The notes: generated by a model from the letters alone, not told the origin. Counted from the first letter of the stretch, positions 16,650-25,610 are shown. The stretch is 64,000 nt of DNA from Thermoguttaceae bacterium (GCA_017937485.1 JAGBDN010000083.1:1-64000), one strand, 5' to 3'. Numbers and translations are program-made.

Positions 16650-17588
16650 TTAGTATTTCGGGCAGAGGTGAACCGCGAAACCGCCGATTTCTTCCGTCAA
16701 ATAGGCGGCGATCAGCGTTCCGTCCGGCGCGCATTTGAAGGCGCGGAACTCGACGCCTTGACGTTGCAGGTGATACGCGGCTCGAGCGGCGGAGTTGGCG
16801 GCGATCCCGATATGTCCGTTGGCCCCGAAACTCGGCGACTTCATCGTTTCGACCGCGGCGCCGGCGAAGAACGAAATCGGCGTTTCGCGCGTCGCCAAGC
16901 CGAACGTCTTGAAGAACCAGTCGGCGGTCGAACCGGCTTCGTCGGACGATTGGCAGTTAATCCCGACGTGTCCCATTTCAAGCCCGAGCAGGAGTTCGAC
17001 GGCGCGCTTGGCGTTCGCGGCAATCCCGGCCCAATCGCCCGCGGCGACCGCCGAGCAAGGCGCGACGAAGCGACCGCCGATCGCAAGAATCGCGCCGCAA
17101 CGGGAGTAAGCGTCGATTTCGGCCCAGTCGACCGCGCCGGTCGGGACAAAACGAACGGTCGGGAACGCTTCGGCCAACGCTTTGATCGCGTCCAAACCGC
17201 CCGCGACCGGCGCCGGGAAGAAGTTGAAAACGGTCAAGCCGAGCGAAACGCCGAGTTCGATTTCGCTCGCCGTCGTCGCGCCCGGAACGATCGCGACGTT
17301 TTTGCCGACGCAGTATTCGACGAGCGCCGGATTCAAGCCCGCCGAAACGACGAAATCGACGCCCGCCGCGGCCGCCGCGTCGACGTTTTCCGCCGTCGCG
17401 ACGCAAGCGCCGAGAACGCATTCCGGAAGCGCCGCGCGAATCGCCGCCGCCGTTTCGACCGTCGCGACGCAAGCGCCGATCCCGCCTTCGTTCAACGCTT
17501 TAGCCGTTTCGACCGCCTTCGCCGCGTCCGCGACGTCGACCGTCGGCAGAAACCCGATTTCCCCCAATTTTTTCAACGCGTCCGTCAT
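16650..17588 (-). CDS. KDPG/KHG aldolase-like domain fused to a VOC domain; aldolase active site lost
   Basis: 312 residues. Residues 1-~195 are a KDPG/KHG aldolase (Eda) TIM barrel and ~200-312 a VOC/glyoxalase-like domain with GHVGI, AVETMKSP, GHIGIA and EEIGGFAVHL. Such fusions are annotated as bifunctional keto-hydroxyglutarate/KDPG aldolases. Here the Schiff-base lysine of the KFFPA motif is Asn122 (FNFFPAP), the catalytic Glu of LEVTLRT is Val41 (CVATVET), the Arg of that motif is Glu45, and the Thr of GAGTV is Val. The phosphate-loop PTGAV and IGGRFVAP are kept. The barrel is therefore predicted to be catalytically dead, or to do another reaction. An unusual repeated GACVAT motif occupies both altered strands. 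AAGGAAG precedes ATG 17588. It lies upstream of lpdA but is probably transcribed separately. Confidence 0.85.
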   Translation of the reverse strand: MTDALKKLGEIGFLPTVDVADAAKAVETAKALNEGGIGACVATVETAAAIRAALPECVLGACVATAENVDAAAAAGVDFVVSAGLNPALVEYCVGKNVAIVPGATTASEIELGVSLGLTVFNFFPAPVAGGLDAIKALAEAFPTVRFVPTGAVDWAEIDAYSRCGAILAIGGRFVAPCSAVAAGDWAGIAANAKRAVELLLGLEMGHVGINCQSSDEAGSTADWFFKTFGLATRETPISFFAGAAVETMKSPSFGANGHIGIAANSAARAAYHLQRQGVEFRAFKCAPDGTLIAAYLTEEIGGFAVHLCPKY

Positions 17589-17721
17589 CTCGCTTCCTTT
17601 TTCCGTTTAAAAACGTTAAATTTCTTGCATTTTTTCCAATTTATCGACTTTCCGCTCGAAACGACGTTTCGCCGCTCGCGCTCAAGCCGAAACGCGCCTC
17701 GCGACGCTCTTCGTTCCCCTT

Positions 17722-17749
17722 ATTATAAAGAATTGCGCGGCGACGTCAA
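17722..17749 (-). promoter_or_regulatory. Promoter of the aldolase-like/VOC gene
   Basis: Minus strand: TTGACG (17749-17744), 16-nt spacer, TATAAT (17727-17722). Leader of about 125 nt. Confidence 0.7.
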
Positions 17750-17933
17750 TGGAAGCGCCGTCCGCGAACGCGTTCGAAGGCGTCGGCCTCTTGCTTAACG
17801 TCGCGCTCTTTTTGCCTTATTTTCAAACAAAAACGAATTATCGCCGTTTTATTCTGTTTTCATCGCTCCGCCGCGCCTTCGTCGCTCCGAAAAACGCCCC
17901 CTCAATTCCGCGCCGCGACGCGGTCGCCGGGGC

Positions 17934-17962
17934 TGGACAAAATCGCGTCGACGACGTATACT
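17934..17962 (+). promoter_or_regulatory. Promoter of the large envelope-protein gene
   Basis: TGGACA (17934-17939), 17-nt spacer, TATACT (17957-17962). Leader of about 125 nt to ATG 18095. The rest of 17589-18094 shows no gene. Confidence 0.65.
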
Positions 17963-18094
17963 AAAGGGAAGAATTGCAAGTCGTCGCCGTTCGGTCGCTC
18001 GCGCGGCGCCGACTTCCCCGTTTTCCTTATTTTTCCCGTTTTATTCGGTTTTGTTTTCCCAACCTTCCCAATCTCCCGATTCGAGGTTTTTTCG

Positions 18095-20584
18095 ATGCGA
18101 TATTTCGGCTCTTTTTTCTCCCCGCCGTCGGCTCTTCTTTCGGCGTTGACGGCGTCGACGCTCCTTTGTTGCGCGACGGCGACCAACGTCGGTTGCAAGC
18201 CCGAAGCCGCGACGCGACACGGCGTTCATCAGCGCGCGACGCAACAAGAACGTCAAGAGCAAAACGTTAAACTGCTCGCGCAAGTCGTTCAAGCGACCGA
18301 AGAACAGGAAAATCACCCGGATTCGAATTATCTGCGCGGCGCGCTCGGCCCGCTCGACGATTGGCTCGCCGCGACGCCCCCTTCGCCCGACTTCGAACCG
18401 GACGCGGAATTCGACGCGCTCGCCCAAGAATCGGCGGAACTCGCCGACGTCGCCCGCGACGGCGCCCGGCTGGTCGCGCTCTTCCTCGACGAAAACGGCG
18501 CGCCGACCGAGAAAGACGCGAACGAACTCCAAGCGGTCGTCGAACAAGCCGCGACGCGAACGAAAACGTTGGCGGAAAAACTCGACTCCGACGCCTTGCG
18601 CCGTTTCGCCGCCTTCGCCGAAGAATTGCGCGGCAAGTTGGCTTCCGCGAAAGAGTTCCAATTCGCCGACGCGACCGAAACCTTTCAAACGCAAATTCGC
18701 CAATTTCAACATTCGCCCCTTTACAACTTCGAAACGCTCGCGACGGGGCTCGGCGAATTTTCGCGCGTTTTGGATCTCGACGCCGTTTCCTTCTCGCCCC
18801 AAGACGCCGACTTCTTGAAGGAAAGCGTTTGGTTCCGCAACGTTTTCAATTGGGCTAAAGGGAAAGACCAAAACGATTTGGCGGTCGTTTGCAGTTTGTT
18901 CGACTGGTCGGTCGCCAACGTGATCGCGACGCGCCCGATCGACGGCCCGGCGGGCCCGGTCGCCCAACGTCCTTGGCAAACGCTCTTGACGAGCGGCGGA
19001 ACGGCGTTCGACCGCGCGCTCGTTTTCATCGAGTTGCTCCGCCAACACCGCCTCGACGCGTTCGTCGTTCGTCCCGACGGCGACGTTCCGTCCGATTTCC
19101 CGCTGATCGTCGGCGTTCGACTCGACGGCGAAACTTACCTTTTCGCGCCGGAATACGGACTCCCGATTCCGGCGGCGGGCCCGGACGCGCTCGTCCTCGA
19201 CGGCGGTCTCCGTTTCGCCAAAGTCGCGACGTTGTCGCAAGTCGCCGCCGACGATTCGCTTCTTCGCCGCTTCGACTTGCCCGAGCGTCCGTTCCCGGCG
19301 ACTTCGGCGCAGTTCGAAAAAACGGTCGCGCTCGTTCCGTCTTCTCCGTTCGCGACGTCCCAACGAGCGCTCGCGATGGAGCGCGAATTCAGCGGCGCCG
19401 TCTCGACGGTTCTCGCGACGCCGTTCGAATCGCAAAAGAAGCGAATCGCGGAACTTAAGGGCGTCGTTCGCGTCGAGCGTTTGCACGCGGCGAACGCGGC
19501 GCTTTTGGAGCAAATTTTCTTCCCGGTCGAATCGGAACTCTTGACGCGTCCTTACACTTACGCGCTCGCGACGTCCGGCAACCTCGACGTTTCGGACAGC
19601 CAAAGCGACCGAGCCGACGACGCGTTCGCCAGCGGTTCGACGATCGTCGACGCGGAGGGCAAATTCCGCTCCAGCGCCAGCGGCCCGGCCGACGAAGTCG
19701 GCGACGCGTCCGCGGGCGGCGCGAAGAGCGCGACCGTCGCCTCTCTTTGGAAAGGGAAAATCCTTTATTTGAAGGGGCGTTTCGTCGACGAAACGGGCGC
19801 GGCGCATTGGCTCCAACAGGGGCGCGTTTCCGACCGTTTGCTCCGTCAAGAAGAACGCGCTCTTCCGGCGAAAACGGAGGCGACCGTCGCTCAATATATC
19901 GAATGGGCGCGGAGCCAAGGTCAAGAGCCGACGCAAGAAGAGCTGCAAGCGTTCGCGCTCCAAACGGCGACGAATCTTCAAGCGGAACTCGCGTTGAAGT
20001 ATTTTGTCAAAACCGCTTCCAATTTCTATTTGGCGCTCGTTTCGGACGCCGCCGGTCGCGAAGACGCCGCGCTCGGACGCTTGCGGGACGGAGCGCGCCG
20101 CCAAGAAAACGCCGACGATCTTTGGAGCGCCGGCGCGACTTACCTGCTCGCCCGCATTTTGGAACGTCGCGGCGAAACGTCGAACGCCGTCGGTTTGCTC
20201 CGTTCGACGCCGACCGAGCCGGGCCGACTTTTGCGCGCCCGTTGGTTGTCGGAACTCGCCGGTTTGACGGAAGCCGCCCCGGTTGAAGAAACCGCTCCGG
20301 TTGAAGAAACCGCCCCGGTCGAAGAAGCCGCTCCGGCGGAAGAAACCGCTCCGGCGGAAGAAACCGCTCCGGTTGAAGAAGCCGCTCCGGTTGAAGAAGC
20401 CGCTCCGGCGGAAGAAACCGCTCCGGTTGAAGAAGCCGCTCCGGCGGAAGAAACCGCTCCGGCGGAAGAAACCGCTCCGGTCGAAGAAACCGCTCCGGTC
20501 GAAGAAATCGCTCCGGCGGAAGAAACCGCTCCGGCGGAAGAAGCCGCCCCGGTCGAAGAAACCGCTCCGACGGAAACGCGTTAA
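18095..20584 (+). CDS. Large exported protein with transglutaminase-like core and Pro/Ala/Glu repeat tail
   Basis: 829 residues. An N-terminal hydrophobic export signal ends in TNVGC, a weak lipobox, so this may be a lipoprotein. Residues ~240-400 (VCSLFDWSVANV, then GTAFDRALVFIELLRQHRLDAFVV and GETYLFAPEYGLPIP) have the rhythm of a transglutaminase-like fold, but Thr/Ala occupies the place where the catalytic Cys would be, so activity is doubtful. Residues ~620-720 are helical and TPR-like (AARLLAR-type helices, LLARILERRGETSNAVGLL). The tail is 16 or so copies of a six-residue P(V/A)EE(T/A)A repeat, rigid and strongly acidic, suited to spanning the periplasm or wall. GAGG precedes the ATG. 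Monocistronic with a clear promoter and terminator. Function not recognised. Confidence 0.75.
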   Translation: MRYFGSFFSPPSALLSALTASTLLCCATATNVGCKPEAATRHGVHQRATQQERQEQNVKLLAQVVQATEEQENHPDSNYLRGALGPLDDWLAATPPSPDFEPDAEFDALAQESAELADVARDGARLVALFLDENGAPTEKDANELQAVVEQAATRTKTLAEKLDSDALRRFAAFAEELRGKLASAKEFQFADATETFQTQIRQFQHSPLYNFETLATGLGEFSRVLDLDAVSFSPQDADFLKESVWFRNVFNWAKGKDQNDLAVVCSLFDWSVANVIATRPIDGPAGPVAQRPWQTLLTSGGTAFDRALVFIELLRQHRLDAFVVRPDGDVPSDFPLIVGVRLDGETYLFAPEYGLPIPAAGPDALVLDGGLRFAKVATLSQVAADDSLLRRFDLPERPFPATSAQFEKTVALVPSSPFATSQRALAMEREFSGAVSTVLATPFESQKKRIAELKGVVRVERLHAANAALLEQIFFPVESELLTRPYTYALATSGNLDVSDSQSDRADDAFASGSTIVDAEGKFRSSASGPADEVGDASAGGAKSATVASLWKGKILYLKGRFVDETGAAHWLQQGRVSDRLLRQEERALPAKTEATVAQYIEWARSQGQEPTQEELQAFALQTATNLQAELALKYFVKTASNFYLALVSDAAGREDAALGRLRDGARRQENADDLWSAGATYLLARILERRGETSNAVGLLRSTPTEPGRLLRARWLSELAGLTEAAPVEETAPVEETAPVEEAAPAEETAPAEETAPVEEAAPVEEAAPAEETAPVEEAAPAEETAPAEETAPVEETAPVEEIAPAEETAPAEEAAPVEETAPTETR
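20272..20580 (+). repeat. 18-bp coding repeat (P-V/A-E-E-T/A-A)n
   Basis: About 16-17 consecutive 18-bp units, for example GAAGAAACCGCTCCGGTT, with variation mainly GTT/GTC/GCG at one codon and ACC/GCC at another. Two unit types alternate irregularly, which points to unequal exchange. Copy number is likely to vary between strains. Confidence 0.9.
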
Positions 20585-20615
20585 TCGCCGTTAACATTAT
20601 CTCCGCTTATACGCC

Positions 20616-20647
20616 AAGCCGCTTTTCTTATAAAAGCGGCTTTTTTC
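20616..20647 (+). terminator. Intrinsic terminator of the large envelope-protein gene
   Basis: AAGCCGCTTTT (20616-20626) pairs with AAAAGCGGCTT (20632-20642), followed by TTTTCTT. Confidence 0.9.
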
Positions 20648-20689
20648 TTAAAAAACGACCGCAAACCGCCGCAAAATCGCCGTTCCCCT

Positions 20690-20719
20690 TTGACGTCTTC
20701 GAAAAATTTGGCAAAATAT
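20690..20719 (+). promoter_or_regulatory. Possible promoter of pyrB-pyrC
   Basis: TTGACG at 20690-20695 with an AT-rich AAAATATT at 20713-20720 (spacer 17-18). Leader of about 225 nt. No PyrR-binding or attenuator structure was recognised. Confidence 0.45.
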
Positions 20720-20952
20720 TATCAACGCGTTCTTTCGGCTTCGCGACGCCGCCCGCCGTCGTCGGCTCGTTTCGCCGCCTCGACGCTCGCCGTTCGCCCG
20801 AAAACGCGCCTTGCCGCAACATTGACCCCGTCGTCGCGCCGCAAGCCTTCGCCTTTCGCTCGATCCGCCGCTTCGTCCGTTTTCGATTCGGCCCGGTCGA
20901 CGCTAAATTCGGCCCGCGCGACCCGCCGTTCGCTTAAAGGAAACGTCGAGAA

Positions 20953-21936
20953 ATGCTTTACACGAAAGAAAATTGGGGGCCGGTTCCGTCCGGCTGGACG
21001 CGCCCGCATCTCCTTGGGCTCCAAGACCTCAGCGTCGAAGAATTGACGATTTTGCTCGATTTGGCCGACCGTTTCCGCAAGGACGTTCTCGACAATCCGG
21101 AAAATCAACGTAAACTCTCGCTGCTCAACGGCAAAGCGATCGTCAACCTCTTTTTCGAAAACTCGACGCGCACCCGCGTCAGCTTCGGGCTCGCCGGTCG
21201 CCGACTCGGCGCCGACGTTATCGAGTTTGCCGCCGCGACGAGCAGCCTCTCGAAGGGCGAAACGCTCGTCGACACCGCCCAAAATATTCTCGCGATGGGC
21301 GTCGACGCGGTCGTCGTCCGGCACAGCTGCCCCGGCGCGCCGCGACTTTTGGCGCAAAACCTCAAAAACTGCGCGGTCGTCAACGCCGGCGACGGCGCGC
21401 ACGAACACCCGACGCAAGGCCTCCTCGACCTTTTGACGATGCGTCAGCGTCTCGGTTCGCTCGAAGGAAAAACGGTCGCGATCGTCGGCGACATAGCGCA
21501 CAGCCGCGTCGCCCGCTCGAACGTCTTCGCGCTCCAAAAACTCGGCGCGAAACCGATCGTTTGCGGCCCGTCGACCCTCGTTTCGCCGCATTGGGCCGAA
21601 CTCGGCGTCGAATACGCTTATTCTCTCGACGAAATTTTGCCCCGCGTCGACGTGTTCAACCTCCTTCGCATCCAGCTCGAACGCCAAGTCGTCCGTCCGT
21701 TCCCGTCGCTCGCCGAGTACGCGCACCTTTACGCGATGAACGCCGAACGCCTCGCCCGCTGCAAAAAAGACGTCCTCGTTCTCGCGCCGGGCCCGATCAA
21801 CCGCGGCGTCGAAATCACCCCGGACGTCGCCGACGGCCCGCACTCCGCGATCCTCGACCAAGTAACGAACGGCGTCGCGGTGCGGATGGCCGCGCTTTGG
21901 GCGACGCTGACCGCCGTCGCGGAACGCCGCTCCTAA
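20953..21936 (+). CDS. pyrB: Aspartate carbamoyltransferase catalytic subunit
   Basis: 327 residues. Catalyses carbamoyl phosphate + L-aspartate to N-carbamoyl-aspartate, the committed step of pyrimidine synthesis. The carbamoyl-phosphate loop STRTR (71-75) lies in NLFFENSTRTRVSFGLAGRR, the second-subunit loop is SSLSKGETLVDTAQN, and HEHPTQGLLDLLT, VGDIAHSRVARSN and APGPINRGVEI follow in the expected order. It is complete. ATG 20953 has AAAGGA upstream. pyrC follows 124 nt downstream on the same strand with no terminator between, so the two probably form an operon; no pyrI regulatory subunit is present. Confidence 0.97.
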   Translation: MLYTKENWGPVPSGWTRPHLLGLQDLSVEELTILLDLADRFRKDVLDNPENQRKLSLLNGKAIVNLFFENSTRTRVSFGLAGRRLGADVIEFAAATSSLSKGETLVDTAQNILAMGVDAVVVRHSCPGAPRLLAQNLKNCAVVNAGDGAHEHPTQGLLDLLTMRQRLGSLEGKTVAIVGDIAHSRVARSNVFALQKLGAKPIVCGPSTLVSPHWAELGVEYAYSLDEILPRVDVFNLLRIQLERQVVRPFPSLAEYAHLYAMNAERLARCKKDVLVLAPGPINRGVEITPDVADGPHSAILDQVTNGVAVRMAALWATLTAVAERRS

Positions 21937-22060
21937 CGGTTTCCGTTAAACGGTTTTCCCCGACGATTTTCCTCCGTTCAACGATTTCCCCGTTCGCCCA
22001 ATCGCCGAAATTAACGCGTCTTAAAAGATTAACGCGCTTTAAATAAGAATCGAGACAATA

Positions 22061-23353
22061 ATGAGCAACGCCCTCTTAATTCAAAACGGACGCGTCGTCG
22101 ACCCGGCGCAAAACCTCGACCAAATCGCCGACCTCTTAATCGTCGACGGCAAAATCGCCGCGCTCGGCGCCGACGCCGCTTCGCAAGCGCCGGAAGACGC
22201 CGTCAAAATCGACGCGACCGATAAAATCGTCGCGCCGGGGTTGATCGATATGCACGTTCACCTCCGCGAACCGGGCGGCGAAGACGCGGAAACGGTCGCG
22301 ACCGGCACGCTCGCCGCGATCTCCGGCGGCTTTACGTCGATCGCCTGCCCGCCGAACACGAACCCGCCGATCGACACGCCGGCGACGGTCGTTCTTATTC
22401 GCGAACTCGCCGCGCGCGCCCGCAACTGCAACGTTTACCCGATGTGCTGTATCAGCAAGGGTCGCAAGGGCGAAGAACTCGCCGAACTCGGAATCCTCTT
22501 CGAAAGCGGCGCGGTCGCCTGCAGCGACGACGGCTCGGGTATCGAAGATTCGGAGCTGATGCGCCGCGCGCTCGAATATTGCTTGATGTTCGACAAGCCG
22601 ATCCTTTGCCACGAAGAGTCCGCGCCCCTCGCCAAAGGCGGCGTGATGCACGAAGGGCTCGTCTCGACCGTTCTCGGTTTGCGCGGGATTCCGGCGGAAG
22701 CGGAGGACGTGATGGTTACTCGCGACTTGGCGTTGGCCGAAAGCGTCGGCGCGCGCCTGCACGTGATGCACATTTCGACGAAGGGCGCCGTCGCGGCGGT
22801 TCGTCGAGCGAAAGCCCGCGGCGTCCGCGTTACCGCCGAAGTCGCGCCGCACCACCTGACGCTGACGGACGAAGAGCTTCGTTCGTTCGAATCGAATTTC
22901 AAGATGAACCCGCCGCTCCGGAGCCGCGAACACGTCGACGCTTGTATCGCCGGGCTGGTCGACGGGACGATCGACGCGATCGCGACCGACCACGCGCCGC
23001 ACGCGCCGGAGAAAAAAGACCGCGAAATCAATATCGCGCCTTTCGGAATCGTCGGGCTCGAGTCGGCGCTTCCGTTGGCGATCGAAACGCTCGTCGACTC
23101 CGGCCTCTTGACTTGGTCGCAACTGATCGAGAAAATGTCGCTGAATCCGGCGCGCATTCTCGGGATTCCGAAGGGAACGCTCGCCGTCGGCGCCGACGCG
23201 GACGTCGTCGTGATCGACCCGACGCTCGAATGGGACTTCGTCGAATCGGAAATGAACTCGAAGAGCAAAAACTCGCCGTACTTGGGCCGCCGTATGAAGG
23301 GCCGCGCCGTCGCGACGATCGTCGCCGGCGAAATCCGTTTCGACCGCCGCTAA
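22061..23353 (+). CDS. pyrC: Dihydroorotase, class I
   Basis: 430 residues. Zinc amidohydrolase that cyclises N-carbamoyl-aspartate to dihydroorotate. Motifs in order: MHVHLREPGGED (His65 and His67 metal ligands), CPPNTNPPID, ACSDDGSGIED, LCHEES, MHISTKGAV, EVAPHHLTL, ATDHAPHAPEKK, and NPARILGIPKGTL. These fit the active class I (PyrC/AllB-like) enzyme rather than a PyrX-type inactive homologue. It acts directly after PyrB, consistent with the operon. The Shine-Dalgarno before ATG 22061 is weak (GAG). A terminator follows at 23429. Confidence 0.96.
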   Translation: MSNALLIQNGRVVDPAQNLDQIADLLIVDGKIAALGADAASQAPEDAVKIDATDKIVAPGLIDMHVHLREPGGEDAETVATGTLAAISGGFTSIACPPNTNPPIDTPATVVLIRELAARARNCNVYPMCCISKGRKGEELAELGILFESGAVACSDDGSGIEDSELMRRALEYCLMFDKPILCHEESAPLAKGGVMHEGLVSTVLGLRGIPAEAEDVMVTRDLALAESVGARLHVMHISTKGAVAAVRRAKARGVRVTAEVAPHHLTLTDEELRSFESNFKMNPPLRSREHVDACIAGLVDGTIDAIATDHAPHAPEKKDREINIAPFGIVGLESALPLAIETLVDSGLLTWSQLIEKMSLNPARILGIPKGTLAVGADADVVVIDPTLEWDFVESEMNSKSKNSPYLGRRMKGRAVATIVAGEIRFDRR

Positions 23354-23428
23354 CCGTCGCCGCGGTCGTCGGCGAGCGGCAAGCGTTAAAACCGTTACAT
23401 TCGCTTTAACGCCGCCCGATTTCCCGCC

Positions 23429-23467
23429 AAAAACGCGTTCGACGTTTCCCCGTCGAGCGCGTTTTTT
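23429..23467 (+). terminator. Intrinsic terminator of pyrB-pyrC
   Basis: AAAAACGCGTTCGACG (23429-23444) pairs, with one mismatch, with CGTCGAGCGCGTTTTT (23451-23466), followed by more T. Confidence 0.85.
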
Positions 23468-23695
23468 TATCGCTCCGAACGTCCGCCGCCAACGTTAAAA
23501 GCGGCGTTTTGCGTCGACTTTACCGTTTTTGCAGCAAGAGACGTTTCATTTGCCGAATCGCGAGGCCCGGCGTTTTGCGCCGCCTTTGCCGTTTATGCAG
23601 CGTCCGTCGTCGCCGATTTTGCCAATTTTAACGCGTATTCGCCTCGCCGCGTTCGCCACTTCCGCCGTTTCACCGCTCTCGCCGTCAAGAAACGC

Positions 23696-23724
23696 AAAAA
23701 CGCCCGTCGTTAACAACGGACGTT
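23696..23724 (-). terminator. Intrinsic terminator of the small lipoprotein gene
   Basis: Minus strand: AACGTCCGT (23724-23716) pairs with ACGGGCGTT (23707-23699) with one G-T pair, then TTTTT. It lies about 105 nt after the stop codon. Confidence 0.65.
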
Positions 23725-23828
23725 TCAAGAAACGCGCTCGCCCGACAAAATCGTTCGCCGGGCGCGACGTTCGCTTCGTCGCAACCGTCGTTTTCTTTGT
23801 TTCGACGGCGCGACGCGGCGTTTCGTTA

Positions 23829-24047
23829 TCAGGTAATCCCGCCGTGCGTGCGGTAGGGCGTCATATGGCTCGGTTGATCCATCATCCAAACGCGTTCCCA
23901 AGTGTCTTCGGCTTGACGGAGGTCTTCCGAAGTGTTGTAAAGTTGTTGAGTGCGTTTGGCCGGGTCGCCGGAATAACCGGGCAACACGCAACCGACGGAG
24001 CTAATCAACATCGCCCCGCAGACCAGCGTCAGTAACATTTTACGCAT
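23829..24047 (-). CDS. Small planctomycete lipoprotein
   Basis: 72 residues. A short signal sequence ends in the lipobox SSVGC, so the mature protein begins at a lipidated Cys followed by VLPGYSGDPAKRTQQL. It ends in a Trp/Pro/His-rich stretch, WERVWMMDQPSHMTPYRTHGGI. To my knowledge, proteins with a similar ending (DQPSHLTPYR.HGGI) occur throughout Planctomycetes and have no assigned function; I recall this from family knowledge and did not search. AAGGAGGAG at ideal distance marks ATG 24047 as the start. A second ATG at 24038 is possible. A longer frame to 24176 is a basic artefact. Confidence 0.85.
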   Translation of the reverse strand: MRKMLLTLVCGAMLISSVGCVLPGYSGDPAKRTQQLYNTSEDLRQAEDTWERVWMMDQPSHMTPYRTHGGIT

Positions 24048-24529
24048 CGCGCGTCTCCTCCTTGATATGAAACGTTTACCGCTCGTCGCCGCCGAAGCCG
24101 CCGCGCGCCTCCTTTGGGCTCGTCGTCGGGAACGTCCGCTCCCCGTCTCGGTCGAGACGCGCTCGCGGCCGCTCAAAGCGTTGTTGTTTCGTCGATAAAT
24201 AAAATCGATATTGACCGTGTTAACGACGCGAACCGCTCCTCGACGTCCGCGCCTCCGGAATATCTTCCGGAAAGTTTATCGGCGTTTCCTCGTCGGCTTC
24301 TGCAACGATTTTGTCGTTTTTAAAGAAAAACGTCGTTTTTTCCTCCGACGCGGCGACGGAATCCCCGCCGCCGACCGTCAAAGCCGACGTTTTTCGCTTT
24401 TCGTTATTTTCGGTCGACGCGTCCCGCAATGTTAACGAAAATTCCGAATTTTCCGACTTTTCCTCCGCATCGCCCCGATCGGTTCCCTTTATATTAGGAG
24501 GTTCGCAACCCCCCGCAAGGCGCGAAACG

Positions 24530-24697
24530 TCAAAAAACGCGAAACGACGCCGCCCGTCGCCGAGCCGCGCCGCTTCCGCTCGCCGTTATTTTGCGCCGCA
24601 TTCGCTTTAAACAACCGACGTTTCCCCGTCTCGCCGTCAAGAAACGCAAACGACGCCGCTCGTCGTCGAGCCGCTTCCGCTTGACGTTACTTCGACC
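24530..24697. repeat. Degenerate direct repeat in the 698-bp gap 24048-24745
   Basis: A segment of about 60 bp at 24530-24595 (GTCAAAAAACGCGAAACGAC start, CCGCTTCCGCTCGCCGTTA end) recurs at 24640-24697 (GTCAAGAAACGCAAACGACG start, CCGCTTCCGCTTGACGTTA end). A shorter version of its start lies at 23684-23706. The second copy has complementary ends, CGTCAAG and CTTGACG, and can form a large hairpin. No gene is evident in 24048-24745; an isolated AGGAGG at 24496 is not followed by a start codon. Confidence 0.5.
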
Positions 24698-24745
24698 GTT
24701 TCAACGCTCTTCGCCGCCGCTTAAACGGTTCGGTTCGACGCCGAT

Positions 24746-25492
24746 TCACTTTTCCGCTTGAATCGCGTCTTCGACGATCTTCAAATCGTCGAGCGTGTTG
24801 ACGCCCAAACGTTCGACGTCCTTCAAAACCGGAAGGGCGAGGATGCGTTTCCCGTTTTCGAGCAAAACGCGCGGCACGTCGGTGATGTAATACTCTTTTT
24901 GCGCGTTGTCGGCGCGGAGCGAGCCGAGCGACGCGAGCAAGTCCGGCGTGTTGAAAATATAGTAGCTCATATTGATTTCGGTGATTTTGCGTTGTTCGTC
25001 CGTCGCGTCTTTTTCCTCGACGATTCCGACGAAATCGCCCTTTTCGTCGCGCAAAATGCGGCCCATTCCGAACGGGTTTTCCTTAATCACCGTCCCCATC
25101 ACGCAGGAAGCGTCGTTCTTTTCGTATTCGTCGAAGAGACGCGCGACCGTGTCGCCTTGCAACATCGGACTGTCGCCGGCGATGACGAAGACCGGGCCGT
25201 CGAACCCTTCGAGTTCCTCGCGGCACGACATCACCGCGTGCCCGGTGCCGAGGAGTTCCTTTTGTTCGGCGAAACGGAGGCCCGGACGCGGTTTGATCGT
25301 TTCGCGCACCAAGTCGCCGCGGTACCCGACGACGACGATAAACTCTTCGACGCCCGCCGCTTCCAACGCTTCCAGAACGCGCTCGACGATCGGTTTGCCG
25401 CACACCGGGAAAAGCACCTTCGGCAGGTCGGACTTCATCCGCGTTCCCTTGCCCGCCGCCAAAATCACCGCTTTTTTCGTCGTTTTTTCCAT
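24746..25492 (-). CDS. GlmU-type nucleotidyltransferase, uridylyltransferase domain only
   Basis: 248 residues. Contains the nucleotidyltransferase signature VILAAGKGTRMKSDLPKVLF at the N-terminus, then GTGHAVMSCREEL, the metal-binding loop VIAGDSPML, GMGRILRDEKGDFVGIVEEK, EINMSYYIFN and the closing YYITDVPRVLLENGKRI. These match the N-terminal UDP-GlcNAc pyrophosphorylase half of GlmU. The C-terminal left-handed beta-helix acetyltransferase half is absent, as in other stand-alone planctomycete homologues. It likely makes UDP-GlcNAc or a related UDP-sugar; GlcN-1-P acetylation would need another protein. GGAG precedes ATG 25492. Confidence 0.9.
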   Translation of the reverse strand: MEKTTKKAVILAAGKGTRMKSDLPKVLFPVCGKPIVERVLEALEAAGVEEFIVVVGYRGDLVRETIKPRPGLRFAEQKELLGTGHAVMSCREELEGFDGPVFVIAGDSPMLQGDTVARLFDEYEKNDASCVMGTVIKENPFGMGRILRDEKGDFVGIVEEKDATDEQRKITEINMSYYIFNTPDLLASLGSLRADNAQKEYYITDVPRVLLENGKRILALPVLKDVERLGVNTLDDLKIVEDAIQAEK

Positions 25493-25581
25493 CGGTAAAA
25501 TCTCCGTTTTTCTTCTCGAGCCGTCTCGCGCGACGCTGAAAAAACGCGCCGACGTTCGCTCGGTTCCCTAATTTGTCTTAA

Positions 25582-25610
25582 ATATTAACGGACGCCGTCT
25601 CAAACGTCGA
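25582..25610 (-). promoter_or_regulatory. Possible promoter of the GlmU-type gene
   Basis: Minus strand: TCGACG (25610-25605), 17-nt spacer, TAATAT (25587-25582). Leader of about 80 nt. Confidence 0.45.

Noticed and set aside
18041-20104. 687-codon minus-strand frame
   Set aside because: Antisense to the large envelope-protein gene, low-complexity Arg/Glu/Val composition.
20283-20594. KKPLRR repeat protein in the +1-shifted frame
   Set aside because: It is only the shifted reading of the 18-bp repeat in the envelope-protein gene; the P-A-E-E frame continues a longer gene with an export signal.
24311-24610. 100-codon plus-strand frame in the gap before the GlmU-type gene
   Set aside because: TTG start, no ribosome-binding site, Ser/Arg-rich composition and overlap with direct repeats.
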